A DNA stretch of 43,377 nt from Bacteroidota bacterium (GCA_023417785.1 JAEZEH010000188.1:1-43377), one strand, 5' to 3'; shown: positions 1 to 9,574, counted from the stretch's first letter. Made by a program: numbers and translations. Notes: generated from the sequence alone by a model not told the origin.

Positions 1-582
1 GTGTACGTGATGATTCGCCCCCGGGGAGGTGACTTCCTTTACAGTAGTTATGAGTTTCATGCCATGAAACGCGACCTCATTCAGTGCCAGCGCCTCAGCG
101 TTGACGGAGTTGTTTTTGGTATTCTCAACGAAGACGGTACGGTAGACAAGAAACGTTGTCGGGAGATAATTCAACGTGCGAGACCCCTGCGGTTGACTTT
201 CCATCGCGCATTTGATCGCACGCCGGATCCGTTTCAGGCACTTGAGGATTGCATCGAACTTGGGTTCGACAGAATACTTACGTCAGGCCAGAAAGGATCC
301 GCTGGCGAGGGCGCGGAATTGATTGGGAAACTCGTTGATCAGGCCCGCGGCAGGATCAGCATTATGGCGGGAGCCGGAGTGAATCCTGAAAACGCAGCTA
401 CTCTGGTGCGCGAACACGGCGTGAAAGAGCTTCATTTTTCAGCCCTGTCATATCGTGAAAGTAAAATGAAGTGGAATAACACCGATCTAAAAGCAATGGG
501 GTCTGATGCTGATAACGAATTCAAAGTCAGGACGATCGATCCTGAGTTTATCGCTTCAATCCGCAACCTGCAGTATTTCTAG
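1..582 (+). CDS. cutC: CutC family protein (3' part only)
   Basis: The visible 193 residues match the CutC family, a TIM-barrel protein linked by name to copper homeostasis although its biochemical role is unsettled. Family hallmarks are MIRPRGGDF near the visible N-terminus, GVVFGILNEDGTVD, the LTFHRAFD strand and ILTSG. The barrel continues through the C-terminal half with IMAGAGVNPENAATLV. The reading frame is open to the left window edge, so the true start lies upstream; the GTG at base 1 should not be taken as a start. No neighbour explains its role. No clear terminator follows it. Confidence 0.88.
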   Translation: MYVMIRPRGGDFLYSSYEFHAMKRDLIQCQRLSVDGVVFGILNEDGTVDKKRCREIIQRARPLRLTFHRAFDRTPDPFQALEDCIELGFDRILTSGQKGSAGEGAELIGKLVDQARGRISIMAGAGVNPENAATLVREHGVKELHFSALSYRESKMKWNNTDLKAMGSDADNEFKVRTIDPEFIASIRNLQYF

Positions 583-1042
583 GGCCCTTCGCATTTGAAC
601 CCGATTGTACAATCTTAAACACTGACTGTTCTGAATCGATCTTACAGCGCACGGTGGGAACTTATCTTCGGCTTTTGCCGGTCCTGAACCTCAATTCCGC
701 TTAACCGGCATGCGACTTACCTCAATTCGGCGCTTTTCCGACCCGGTCGTCCAGCATCACTTTCTTTTTCTCTCGTTCCCATAACCCCCGAAAGAGATCT
801 CAGTTCGATCCGGCGGGTCCCTGGTGTCGCGTTGTTCGACATTGCGAAAGGTTCGGGGAGGATCATTCATGGCGGCCGACCAGTGCTCTGGAGGTCGCCG
901 GCCGTGTTTTCAGGAATTCGTACCAGATGTCGGAAAGGATGGCGTAAAGCCGCGTCAGGCGCTTTCCCGCAATATTCACAGGGTTCATAACAGACTTTTG
1001 TCTCTAACAGAGTATTAAGTCTGTTTTTGTTACCTTGCTTTC
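583..1042. other. Intergenic stretch without a convincing gene
   Basis: This 460-base gap between cutC and the CotH gene holds no open frame with recognisable protein features. The only sizeable open frame (GTG at 824 to 1018) is Arg- and Cys-rich and low in hydrophobic residues, as expected of chance. The only functional signal I can support is the -7-like element at its right end. Confidence 0.5.
1031..1038 (+). promoter_or_regulatory. Bacteroidota -7-like element for the CotH gene
   Basis: TACCTTGC resembles the Bacteroidota -7 consensus TAnnTTTG and lies only 4 bases before the ATG at 1043. A TTTTTG stretch just upstream is too close to be a -33 box. If real, the transcript is leaderless or nearly so. 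Confidence 0.4.
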
Positions 1043-4000
1043 ATGGCAGTCCGCTTTGTGTTTTCTCTGATTCTGTTCTCGTGTGCCTCTTCGCTGATGG
1101 GACAGGTAGTGATAAATGAAATTTGCGCCGCCAATGGCGACGTCATCTATGATCCCCGATATTTCAATTTCTCAGGATGGATCGAGCTGCACAACAAAGG
1201 TGGAAGTCAGGCCGATGTGGGCGGATATTATCTTTCGGATGACCCCACAGACCGGGGCAAGTGGCGCATCCCCGCGGGTACGACGATTCCAGCGCGGGGA
1301 TTCCTGATGATCTGGTGTGACGGAATGTTTTCGGGGGTTCATACTAATTTCAACCTTGATTCGGATGGTGAAACCGTCATCCTGTCAAATGCGTCCATGT
1401 CGGAAACGGATCGTATCACATTTCCTGAGCAACACCTCAACGTGAGCTACGGCCGTACCACGGATGGCGGGTCAACTATCGGGTACCTTGTTCAGCCCTC
1501 GCCGGGCGCGCAAAATAATTCAGCTACGGGAATGGTCAGATTGGAGAATCCAGAGTTCTCGTTAAAAGCCGGAAAATATTCCGGACAACAACAAATTAGT
1601 ATACGTCATGGATTGCCAGGGGTTCAAATCCGGTATACCATCGATGGATCGGAACCAACTTCGGGATCGGCCTTGTATTCCAATGCTGTGTCGGTTTCAC
1701 GCACTACTACCCTTAAGGCCAAAGCGTTTCTCGAAAACTACATTCCAAGTAAGACGGAGGTGAAAACGTACTTCATAAATGAAAGAGGATTCACCCTTCC
1801 CGTTGTGTCGCTCTCACTCCGTCCTGAATATCTTACCGACAACAAAATCGGTATTTATGTGGATGGAAATAATGGTGTAGCCGGTAACTGCATCGACAGA
1901 CCCGTAAACTGGAATCAGGATTGGCATCGTCACGCTTCCTTCGAGTACTTTGATAAGAGCGGATCCAAATTCCTTGATCACGAAGTCGATATTAGGATCG
2001 GTGGTGCCTGCAGCCGGAATAATCCCCAAAAATCATTCGCGATAAAGGCACGTGACAAGTATGGGCGGAAAACTATTGATCACGAATTCTTCACCACCAA
2101 AGACATGGGCAGCGTTGGCGGTCTTATGCTGCGCAATAGCGGCAACGATTTTTGGTACACGATGTTTCGCGACGCGTTGCTTCACACACTTCCGCTCGGC
2201 GAAATGGATATCGACTATCAGGCATACCAACCTTCCATTTTGTACCTGAACGGTAATTACTGGGGAATCCAGAATATTCGCGAGAAAATTGATGCGGACT
2301 ATATCGAATCAAACTTCGGCATAAGTCGTGATGACCTGGATCTGATTGAAACATGGGGGAACGCATTGGAAGGGACGAACCAGCACTACTTCGTTTACAT
2401 TGACAGTCTCCAGAAGATCGACCTTTCGTCTCCGGAAGCCTTCGCGTTTTTGAATCGCTATGTGGATGTGCAGGAACTAATCAATTACCTGACCGCCGAA
2501 ATTTATTATGCGAATACGGATTGGCCGGGCAATAATATCAAATTCTGGCGTCAACGGTCCAACGGAGGTAAGTTCAGGTGGATCCTGTGGGATACTGATT
2601 TCGGATTTGGATTGTATTCAGACCAGAGCTATCCTTCTCACCCGACACTTCATTTTGCTACGGCCACGAATGGTCCCGACTGGCCCAATCCACCTTCATC
2701 AACACTACATTTGCGATTGCTGCTTGAAAATCCGGATTTCAGAAACAAGTTTGTGCAGACGTTAACAACATCACTGAGCACAACTTTTCATCCGGAACGT
2801 GTAATCAGGATGATTGACTCGTTTCAGGAGAATCTGAGGACAGAGATGCCACACCACGCTACGCGTTGGGGTATTTCGATGAGCAACTGGAACTGGGAAG
2901 TGGAAAGACTACGTGCCTTTGCCCGCGAACGCAATTCTTTCATGCAGGGATACATCGCCGAATTCTTCGGGTATTCGGATCAGGTCCGTGTTTCGGCGCA
3001 GGCGTTTCCGTTAGGTAGTGGTAATGTAACGTTGAATGGAATCACGAGCAAAGAAACCGTCGACGGGGCGGTGTACTTCAAAGGTTTACCGTTGGAAGTT
3101 CGACCAGCCGCCGCGCCGGGCTACAAGTTTACGCATTACAAAATCGTCAAACAGGAGAATACACCCGTTCCGCTGATCAGCCGCGGAGACTTATGGCGTT
3201 ACCACGATGGAGGCGACCTCATGTCAGACGAGTGGAAGGCCGAGTCGTTTGACCATGCTACGTGGCAGGAGGGAGAAGCGCAACTTGGGTATGGAGACGG
3301 GGATGAAAAAACGGTTGTGAGTTTTGGCGACAACCCTTCGAATAAACATATCACCACCTGGTTCAGAAAAGTGTTTTCAATCGCTGATACGACGTCGCTG
3401 GGTCAGTTGACCGGGAGTGTTCTGTATGACGATGGCGCGGTTATTTACTTTAATGGTGAAGAGATTTACCGTGGGAATATGCCGGAAGGAACAATTACCT
3501 CCAATACATACGCCGTTGAGGCTATACCGGTAGAGACCACCTACTATACGTTTTCTATTCCGAAAGGAAAGATCAAGCCGGGAGAGAATACCATTGCTGT
3601 TGAAGTACATCAAAATGGTCCTTCAAGCTCTGACATCAGCTTTGATCTTGACCTGCGCACATTTCGCTCCGGCGCGATAACGGAGAGTACGGTAACGACG
3701 GCAGAGTATTCTGATATCGCCAATAGCGACGTCGCTATTTCTGCGTACTTCGAACCGGTTTCGCTTCAGGAGGGGCTGGTCATCAACGAGTTTTCGGCTT
3801 CCAATAATACTTACCAGGACGAGGTTGGCGAAAGCGACGACTGGATTGAGGTTTACAACAATGGTTCAGAGCCGATTGACATAGCCGGTTTTTTTATTAC
3901 CGACAATCTGAATAACAAGACCAAGCACCGGATCCAGCGGGGACGAGATAATGAAACGATCATTCAACCTGGTGAATATCGCATTATCTGGGCCGATGAG

Positions 4001-4474
4001 CAGACGTTTCAGGGCCCGTTGCATGTGAACTTTAAATTATCAGCTGACGGCGAACAAATCGGAATCTATCAGATGACCGGCGCAAGTCTGCATAAAGTTG
4101 ATGAGATCGTATTTGCAGCTCAAATGACAAACACTTCTTACAGTCGGATTCCCAACATAACAGGACCGTTTCTTGAGACTTCAAAGGTTACCCCATCAGA
4201 AGTAAATGTTTTCGAGGTTCCCACACCGGTCGAAGCATCCATCTCAAGTATGATTGATGTATTCCCGAACCCGTCGGAGTCGCTAGTGAATGTTATTGTA
4301 TCCAGGCCGGTGGATTTTTTGAGGGTGTATAGCATGGACGGAAAACTGGTTGAATCGGTAGGTAGTTTTGTTGGTGAACGAACCGTGCTGAAGGGAACGG
4401 TTCCAAAGGGTCTGTATATGTTTATATTCTCAGTAGACGGTCAGATCGTTACACGAAAAGTAATCAGACGTTAG
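1043..4474 (+). CDS. Secreted CotH-kinase protein with lamin-tail domains and T9SS signal
   Basis: A 1143-residue multidomain exported protein. A signal peptide (residues 1-20, ending SLMGQ) is followed by a lamin-tail domain (about 20-140, VVINEICAAN), a chitobiase-like C-terminal module (about 175-245, IRYTIDGSEPTSG), and a CotH kinase-like domain (about 300-620). The CotH part carries DIRIGGACSRNNPQKSF, GNYWGIQNIREKIDADY and the catalytic-type WDTDFGFG. A galactose-binding-like beta-sandwich (about 715-875) and a second lamin-tail domain (about 910-1030) follow. The last 70 residues (VFPNPSESLVNV to GLYMFIFSVDGQIVTRKVIRR region) are a type A sorting domain for type IX secretion. CotH proteins of Bacillus and Mucorales are spore-coat or surface kinases; the role here is unknown. 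The start is the ATG directly before the signal peptide. It stands alone and converges on the receptor gene. Confidence 0.85.
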   Translation: MAVRFVFSLILFSCASSLMGQVVINEICAANGDVIYDPRYFNFSGWIELHNKGGSQADVGGYYLSDDPTDRGKWRIPAGTTIPARGFLMIWCDGMFSGVHTNFNLDSDGETVILSNASMSETDRITFPEQHLNVSYGRTTDGGSTIGYLVQPSPGAQNNSATGMVRLENPEFSLKAGKYSGQQQISIRHGLPGVQIRYTIDGSEPTSGSALYSNAVSVSRTTTLKAKAFLENYIPSKTEVKTYFINERGFTLPVVSLSLRPEYLTDNKIGIYVDGNNGVAGNCIDRPVNWNQDWHRHASFEYFDKSGSKFLDHEVDIRIGGACSRNNPQKSFAIKARDKYGRKTIDHEFFTTKDMGSVGGLMLRNSGNDFWYTMFRDALLHTLPLGEMDIDYQAYQPSILYLNGNYWGIQNIREKIDADYIESNFGISRDDLDLIETWGNALEGTNQHYFVYIDSLQKIDLSSPEAFAFLNRYVDVQELINYLTAEIYYANTDWPGNNIKFWRQRSNGGKFRWILWDTDFGFGLYSDQSYPSHPTLHFATATNGPDWPNPPSSTLHLRLLLENPDFRNKFVQTLTTSLSTTFHPERVIRMIDSFQENLRTEMPHHATRWGISMSNWNWEVERLRAFARERNSFMQGYIAEFFGYSDQVRVSAQAFPLGSGNVTLNGITSKETVDGAVYFKGLPLEVRPAAAPGYKFTHYKIVKQENTPVPLISRGDLWRYHDGGDLMSDEWKAESFDHATWQEGEAQLGYGDGDEKTVVSFGDNPSNKHITTWFRKVFSIADTTSLGQLTGSVLYDDGAVIYFNGEEIYRGNMPEGTITSNTYAVEAIPVETTYYTFSIPKGKIKPGENTIAVEVHQNGPSSSDISFDLDLRTFRSGAITESTVTTAEYSDIANSDVAISAYFEPVSLQEGLVINEFSASNNTYQDEVGESDDWIEVYNNGSEPIDIAGFFITDNLNNKTKHRIQRGRDNETIIQPGEYRIIWADEQTFQGPLHVNFKLSADGEQIGIYQMTGASLHKVDEIVFAAQMTNTSYSRIPNITGPFLETSKVTPSEVNVFEVPTPVEASISSMIDVFPNPSESLVNVIVSRPVDFLRVYSMDGKLVESVGSFVGERTVLKGTVPKGLYMFIFSVDGQIVTRKVIRR

Positions 4475-4480
4475 CGATAC

Positions 4481-4510
4481 AAAAAAAACGTCCTGCCCGA
4501 AGGCAGGACG
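4481..4510 (-). terminator. Intrinsic terminator of the outer-membrane receptor gene
   Basis: CGTCCTGCC (4489-4497) and GGCAGGACG (4502-4510) form a perfect 9-bp stem with a CGAA loop. Eight A residues on the plus strand (4481-4488) become a T8 tract on the minus strand, so it terminates the minus-strand gene. The plus-strand CotH gene gets a hairpin but no U-tract from it. Confidence 0.88.
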
Positions 4511-4546
4511 AAAATCACATCATAATAAACCAAACCAAACCAATTA

Positions 4547-7444
4547 CTACTGTGATTTTTTGGCGTTGATCGGAAAGGACCCGAATTGTCCTACCGTCAT
4601 ATTTCCATTGAACTCGTCAGCATTTATTGTTCCTTTTACCTGGATCTTCATTGAATTTCCACCCATAGAAACTTCATAGCTGTAAGAGAGTTCGTTTCCT
4701 GTAAGTGTTATATCCGTAAGAGGCGTTTCCTGCGGGAATCGATCATTTGATATTGTTCCTGAATACTGATCGTTTTCCTTGCGGATCTGAAACTTGCCGG
4801 AACCACCCTGAGGCGACTCGATCGTGTATGTCCACTGACCAACCGCATCAACAACTGCGCTGCTATCGGCTGCCGCCATTTTCTCGTTGGCTTTTGCCGG
4901 AGCCGCTGGTCTTGCACCGCCACGCATCATTCCACCGCCGCCACCTGCGGGTTGCGCTCCACCAACGTCCATACCCATTCCGCCGTCACCACCGCCGTCT
5001 TTAAGGTCGTCGTTGTTGATTCTGCTACTGCGCCTGCGGGGAGTCTGATCAACGCCCATCTTACCGAATCGGTAGCTGATGTTGACCCGTACGCCCATGT
5101 TGTTCATGGTATTTTTTCCGAATTGCTGGACCTCAGGGGAGATCGTCTCATTCTTCATGGTAATTGCCTTCTGCAGGAAATTCTCCAGTCCAAACCCAAT
5201 GCTTCCTCTCTTCTCGTTGAATTCTTTACGCACTCCCAGACTATACATTCTGAAGTTACCCTGATAGCCCTGAAGTTGTACCTGCCGACCACGGCCGAAA
5301 CCAAACCCTTGGATTGCCCAACCTTTATTGAGATTGTAGCTACCGAATAACCGGCCACTAACTACCCAACCCTCATTGTCAGCGCGATATCTGGGATCCG
5401 GAACATTATTATCCAGAACGGAATAATACACGTCGCCACCCCCATTGAGCATAAGTTTTCCGATGCTTACGCTTGCAAATACGCTCGTTCCGTAGGCGCT
5501 TTCCAATCCGATGTTGTCATACGTAGTGCGAACAGCGGCGGTGTTCTCTTCATCCGCTTCACGAAGGCTCTGAATAGCGTCGTTAGTGGTGCGTGCAAAC
5601 GCGGTGAAGTTCAACGACGTTCCTTTAATAAAAGTGCTGTAACCAAGTTCAAAGTTGTCGGTGTATTCCGGATCAAGGCCGGGATTTCCGATAGTGTAAT
5701 TAATGTCGTTTTGAAACTGCCTGTTCGGGTTGAGGAATCTGATTGAAGGTCGTTGGATCCGTCTGTTGTAGGAAGCCTTAATGGTTTTTCCGTTCTTGAA
5801 GCGTTTCGCAACGTTTATGCTGGGCACAAGCACTCCATAAGATGGAATTTCTACCTCCTGACGCCCTTCTTCGATCGATTCTGTGAAGGCTGTAATAATG
5901 GTGTATTCATATCGCGATCCGGCCTTGAAACTTAACCCGTTGGTCAGGTTCAGTGTGTACGAAAGATACCCGGCAACGACGTTCTGATCGTAATTGAGAT
6001 TATTTCTGCCTGTGTTACCCCCGGTTACGTCACTGTAAACCTTCCGCATAATGTCTTTGGCACCAATTTCAAAGATTTGCTTATCGCCTATTGGCGTGAC
6101 GAAATCCGCCTGTACAGTCATTTCTTCATTGTAACTATCGTTTTCGTTAATCAGGTTACCTGCTGAAGGAAATGTTGATGATAGTATATTGTTCTCGAAG
6201 AAACTATAGTTGTTGTTTCTCCCGTACTGACCCTGAAAGCTCAATTCCTTTCCTTTGGTGTCAAATAAATGTGTGTACGTCAAAGAGGCATCGACCGAAT
6301 TGGACCGGTTTCGGTTTTCACTTTCGGCAAGCGTAGAGTTCAAAAGATTGCCGTCGGATCCAAAAAACTCCGTAAGGTAATCTTCCTGGAGACGATTGAA
6401 TTTCCGCAGGCCGAAACGTACTGATGATGTAACGAAGTTCTTTTCGTTGATATCATAATCCCAGCCCAGCGTGTAGTTTCCGAACAACATGCGATTTTCC
6501 GTATTCGCGCGCTGAGCACTGGTTCGGGAAGAAATTACATCGAAAGTATTAGGATCACGTTCAAAAGTCGTAGTTCTGTTCTCAAATTCTCCTGTAACGT
6601 TATAACCGGCACGTCCCCATCCACCCAGCGAAAAGCCCATTTTTCCACGACGGAAGTTACCGTTCAAACCCAGGTTCGAGCCGCGTAATCCGATTCCGGC
6701 GTCTACCCCCAGGGTGAGCCCCTCAATCTTGTTTTTCTTGGTGATGATATTGATGATACCAGCGGAACCTTCGGCGTCGTATTTTGCAGAAGGGCTGGTT
6801 ATTACCTCCACGGATTTAATTTCGTCGGCCGGAATCTGCTTCAGCGCGTCGGCTATGTTGCTCGCAATAATGGTAGAAGGCTTATTGTTGATGAGAACCT
6901 GAATGTTCTGATTGCCACGTAACGAAACGTTGCCATCAAGATCTACCGTCAACATTGGCACTCTACGCAATACATCAGAGGCATCGCCCCCTTTGGACGT
7001 CGCATCAGCTTCAGCGTTGTAGATGGTCCGGTCAACCTTTTCTTCAATCATCGCCTTCTGGCCCTCAACGGTGACTTCCGATAATATTTCGGCAGTGGTG
7101 CCAATGGCGACCGTACCCAGATCAATTGAGTTGTTTTTCTCCGGAACTTTTACCGAAATCGTTTTAGATTCATATCCAATAAAAGAAATTACGACATCAT
7201 ATTCTCCCGGAGGAATGTCTTTGATGGTGAACTTTCCTTTAAGATCGGCCACCGAACCGTTTACCGGTTGGTCGGACCCTTTCTTCATTAGTGCTACCGT
7301 GGCGAACTCGACTGGATTTTTAGTTTCAGCATCAACCACTGTTCCTGAGATTTTACCGTCTGCCACCTCTGGCGTTCCCGGATCGGCAGTGGCTAGCGTT
7401 AGCGTACCAACCAAAATGACCAACAACACATAAAGTTTTTTCAT
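4547..7444 (-). CDS. TonB-dependent-receptor-like outer-membrane protein with extra C-terminal domain
   Basis: A 965-residue outer-membrane beta-barrel of the SusC/OMP_b-brl_3 type. It has a signal peptide (1-20), a carboxypeptidase-regulatory-like domain (about 30-115, ISGTVVDAETKNPVEFATV), a plug (about 130-235, VLINNKPSTIIASNIADALK and SAGIINIITKK), and a barrel to about 820 that ends with the usual aromatic strand (VRVNISYRFGK). The protein does not stop there. A basic and Gly/Ala-rich linker (about 825-870) leads to a roughly 100-residue beta-rich domain (GQWTYTIESPQGGSGKF to GNMTVGQFGSFPINAKKS). Similar domains occur as C-terminal tails of some amidohydrolases, from memory. No SusD partner is adjacent. 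It is divergent from the histidine kinase gene. Substrate cannot be read from the sequence. Confidence 0.83.
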   Translation of the reverse strand: MKKLYVLLVILVGTLTLATADPGTPEVADGKISGTVVDAETKNPVEFATVALMKKGSDQPVNGSVADLKGKFTIKDIPPGEYDVVISFIGYESKTISVKVPEKNNSIDLGTVAIGTTAEILSEVTVEGQKAMIEEKVDRTIYNAEADATSKGGDASDVLRRVPMLTVDLDGNVSLRGNQNIQVLINNKPSTIIASNIADALKQIPADEIKSVEVITSPSAKYDAEGSAGIINIITKKNKIEGLTLGVDAGIGLRGSNLGLNGNFRRGKMGFSLGGWGRAGYNVTGEFENRTTTFERDPNTFDVISSRTSAQRANTENRMLFGNYTLGWDYDINEKNFVTSSVRFGLRKFNRLQEDYLTEFFGSDGNLLNSTLAESENRNRSNSVDASLTYTHLFDTKGKELSFQGQYGRNNNYSFFENNILSSTFPSAGNLINENDSYNEEMTVQADFVTPIGDKQIFEIGAKDIMRKVYSDVTGGNTGRNNLNYDQNVVAGYLSYTLNLTNGLSFKAGSRYEYTIITAFTESIEEGRQEVEIPSYGVLVPSINVAKRFKNGKTIKASYNRRIQRPSIRFLNPNRQFQNDINYTIGNPGLDPEYTDNFELGYSTFIKGTSLNFTAFARTTNDAIQSLREADEENTAAVRTTYDNIGLESAYGTSVFASVSIGKLMLNGGGDVYYSVLDNNVPDPRYRADNEGWVVSGRLFGSYNLNKGWAIQGFGFGRGRQVQLQGYQGNFRMYSLGVRKEFNEKRGSIGFGLENFLQKAITMKNETISPEVQQFGKNTMNNMGVRVNISYRFGKMGVDQTPRRRSSRINNDDLKDGGGDGGMGMDVGGAQPAGGGGGMMRGGARPAAPAKANEKMAAADSSAVVDAVGQWTYTIESPQGGSGKFQIRKENDQYSGTISNDRFPQETPLTDITLTGNELSYSYEVSMGGNSMKIQVKGTINADEFNGNMTVGQFGSFPINAKKSQ

Positions 7445-7560
7445 ACAAAAGAAATGTTTAGGCTCTACACCACCTGGTACATAGCAGGAGGTATTGATTC
7501 AACGATAAAGCAACAGAAATGTTAATCGACCTTCTGGGGGATTCGATCATTACATACAAA

Positions 7561-7628
7561 CTATCGACAGCCCCGGGTTCTATTCGACCCTTCGGATGGG
7601 CCGTGTTGCCTCTCTGATCTGTCGATAG
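7561..7628. repeat. 10-bp perfect inverted repeat between receptor and sensor-kinase genes
   Basis: CTATCGACAG (7561-7570) and CTGTCGATAG (7619-7628) are exact reverse complements separated by 48 bases. They lie between the divergent receptor (start 7444) and histidine kinase (start 7711). They could be the arms of a structured RNA, paired operator half-sites, or termini of a small degenerate mobile element. I see no transposase and no flanking duplication. Confidence 0.6.
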
Positions 7629-7685
7629 AAGGCCACCAACAGCCGAATAATCAGGGCCAGGTATGCCGAAGGCAGCATCTTCCTC

Positions 7686-7693
7686 TATATTTA
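7686..7693 (+). promoter_or_regulatory. -7-like promoter element of the sensor-kinase operon
   Basis: TATATTTA matches TAnnTTTG at all but the last base and ends 17 bases before the ATG at 7711. It supports that start over the in-frame ATG at 7663, which would put translation upstream of the promoter. Confidence 0.5.
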
Positions 7694-7710
7694 ACTGTTA
7701 TTGCATACCG

Positions 7711-8757
7711 ATGGCCACACCTTTTGACCGTAGCAAAAATTTCTGGTTGCACATATCCTTTTGGTGTGTATACCTCTCCTTCAGCCTTTACCAGGTAACG
7801 GTGTTTCAGCGGCGTTACGATACGTTCGACTGGAACAAAGGTTTGACACTACTCTTCATTCAGTTCGTCCTCACGCTGATTATAGCCTATTTCAACTATT
7901 TCTATTTGCTTCCCCGCTTTCTGAAACACAAACGGTGGAGTCGATACATTCTTGAATTTCTCGTTCCATTAGTGATCGTTATCCTTACACGGATTAACCT
8001 TCACCGGTATATAATTGATGGTTACACTTATCAGGACAGATACGCATATTCAACCATGTTCGTGGTGCAGTCGGTCATCATCACGTTGTTCATTGCGATC
8101 TTTATTGGTTTTCTGCGATTCGTGAAGGATTGGTTCGAGTTCGAAGCAACGAAAAAGGAAGTGGAGAACGAAAAGCTCACCGCAGAGCTGAGTTTTCTGA
8201 AAGCTCAGATCAACCCTCATTTCTTGTTTAATACGCTTAATAACCTTTATTACCTGGCGTATTCAAAATCCCCGAACACTACAGAAGTTATCTCGAAACT
8301 TTCGCTGGTGATGCGGTATATGATCCATGATTCGAATCATTCACGGGTGTTGCTTACGAAAGAGATTGAGTACATGGAGAATTATATCGATCTCGAGCGA
8401 CTGCGCCTTAATGACCAGACCACCATTAGTTTTAATATACAGGGAAACACCGCCGGAGTGGAGGTGGCTCCTCTTATCCTGATAACATTCCTTGAAAACG
8501 CTTTCAAGCACGGCGTCACGAACACAAGTAGCGCGTCCTGGATTAACATTCTGATTGAAGTGGCGGGAACAGAACTTAGTTTTGTTGTGGAGAATAGTAA
8601 GGGAAGCCACAATGGCTCAGGTACTGAGCCGTCGGGAATTGGACTGGCGAACGTAAAACGACGACTCGAACTGCTTTATCCCGGTCACCATGAAATGAAA
8701 GTAGAAGATCACCCCGACAGGTATTATATTGAGCTAAAACTCAATCTCGAGAGATGA
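7711..8757 (+). CDS. LytS/AlgZ-type sensor histidine kinase (His_kinase family)
   Basis: A 348-residue membrane histidine kinase. The first about 150 residues contain roughly four hydrophobic spans (FWLHISFWCVYLSF; TLLFIQFVLTLIIAYF; LEFLVPLVIVILT; VVQSVIITLFIAIFIGFL). A short linker helix leads to the His_kinase signature LKAQINPHFLFNTLNNLYYL, whose His is the predicted phosphorylation site. A degenerate ATPase domain has the N-box near FLENAFKHGV and a G-box at GIGLANVKRRL. The ATG at 7711 (MATPFDRSKN) is preferred over the one at 7663 because a promoter-like element lies between them. The stop overlaps the start of the response-regulator gene by 4 bases, so the two are translationally coupled and form a cognate pair. 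Confidence 0.9.
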   Translation: MATPFDRSKNFWLHISFWCVYLSFSLYQVTVFQRRYDTFDWNKGLTLLFIQFVLTLIIAYFNYFYLLPRFLKHKRWSRYILEFLVPLVIVILTRINLHRYIIDGYTYQDRYAYSTMFVVQSVIITLFIAIFIGFLRFVKDWFEFEATKKEVENEKLTAELSFLKAQINPHFLFNTLNNLYYLAYSKSPNTTEVISKLSLVMRYMIHDSNHSRVLLTKEIEYMENYIDLERLRLNDQTTISFNIQGNTAGVEVAPLILITFLENAFKHGVTNTSSASWINILIEVAGTELSFVVENSKGSHNGSGTEPSGIGLANVKRRLELLYPGHHEMKVEDHPDRYYIELKLNLER

Positions 8758-9482
8758 TTAGCTGCCTGATTATTGAGGACGAGCCGCTGGCCCGAAATCT
8801 GATGACGGAATATGTGAACAAGGTTCCATACCTCCGCCTGATTCAAGCGTGTTCAAATCCTATTACAGCACTCGAAATTCTCCGTAACCAACCGGTTGAC
8901 TTATTGTTCCTTGATATTCAAATGCCAGAACTGACGGGAATCTCTTTACTCAAGACCCTCAGAAAAAGGCCGTTTGTAATATTGACCACTGCGTATTCCC
9001 AATATGCGCTTGAAGGTTACGAACTGGATGTTGTGGATTATCTCCTTAAGCCAATTACGTTTGAACGATTTCTCAAAGCAGTAGATAAAGTTAATCAACG
9101 CACGAATGCAGTGGCGCCTCCGGTCCAACCAAAGGCCGAAGTGCCGACTGCAACTTCGCCGTCGTACGTCTTCGTCAAGGATGGCACCAAGCTGGTCAAA
9201 GTATTCTTTGACGATATCCTTTTTGTTGAAGGAATGAAAGATTACGTTACGATTCATACTGTCAATCAGAAGATCACAACCCTTCAGCGGCTCAAGGTCC
9301 TCGAAGAACAACTGCCTGCCGACAAGTTTTTCCGCATACACCATTCGTTCATCGTGGCGATCCACGCAATTGATTCCGTCCATAAAGGTGAAGTGATGAT
9401 CGGAAGCAGGCAAATACCGGTCAGTGAGAGTTATCGAAAGGCATTCCGCGACTTTATCGAAAGCCGGCAAATGGGTGGATAA
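8754..9482 (+). CDS. LytTR-family response regulator
   Basis: A 242-residue two-domain regulator. The receiver (about 1-120) has the acidic pocket IIEDEP, the phospho-acceptor Asp in LLFLDIQMPELTG (about residue 54), the switch Thr in ILTTAYS and the Lys in DYLLKPITFERF. A linker rich in Pro and Ala leads to a LytTR DNA-binding domain (about 138-240: FVKDGTKLVKVFFDDILFVE, LQRLKVLEEQLP, FFRIHHSFIV, IPVSESYRKAF). It starts inside the last codons of the upstream kinase, so it is the partner of that kinase. Target genes are not visible, but the divergent receptor is a natural candidate. Confidence 0.93.
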   Translation: MISCLIIEDEPLARNLMTEYVNKVPYLRLIQACSNPITALEILRNQPVDLLFLDIQMPELTGISLLKTLRKRPFVILTTAYSQYALEGYELDVVDYLLKPITFERFLKAVDKVNQRTNAVAPPVQPKAEVPTATSPSYVFVKDGTKLVKVFFDDILFVEGMKDYVTIHTVNQKITTLQRLKVLEEQLPADKFFRIHHSFIVAIHAIDSVHKGEVMIGSRQIPVSESYRKAFRDFIESRQMGG

Positions 9483-9574
9483 CCAAGATACTGCCGGTGG
9501 GGACAAAAGTCCGTGAATCCCCCGGTCGCCGGATGAAAAATTGATGTTGCGGTTTTGCGTCACCGAAATTTGAA

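Noticed and set aside
824..1018. Short open frame (64 codons) between cutC and the CotH gene
   Set aside because: GTG start, Arg/Cys/Gly-rich composition, no promoter or recognisable motif; reads as chance.
4952..5350. 132-codon open frame opposite the receptor gene
   Set aside because: Antisense within a well-supported coding region and lacking a promoter or motifs.
8946..9563. 205-codon open frame opposite the response regulator
   Set aside because: It is antisense to a well-supported gene, has no family features and reflects codon bias of the real strand.
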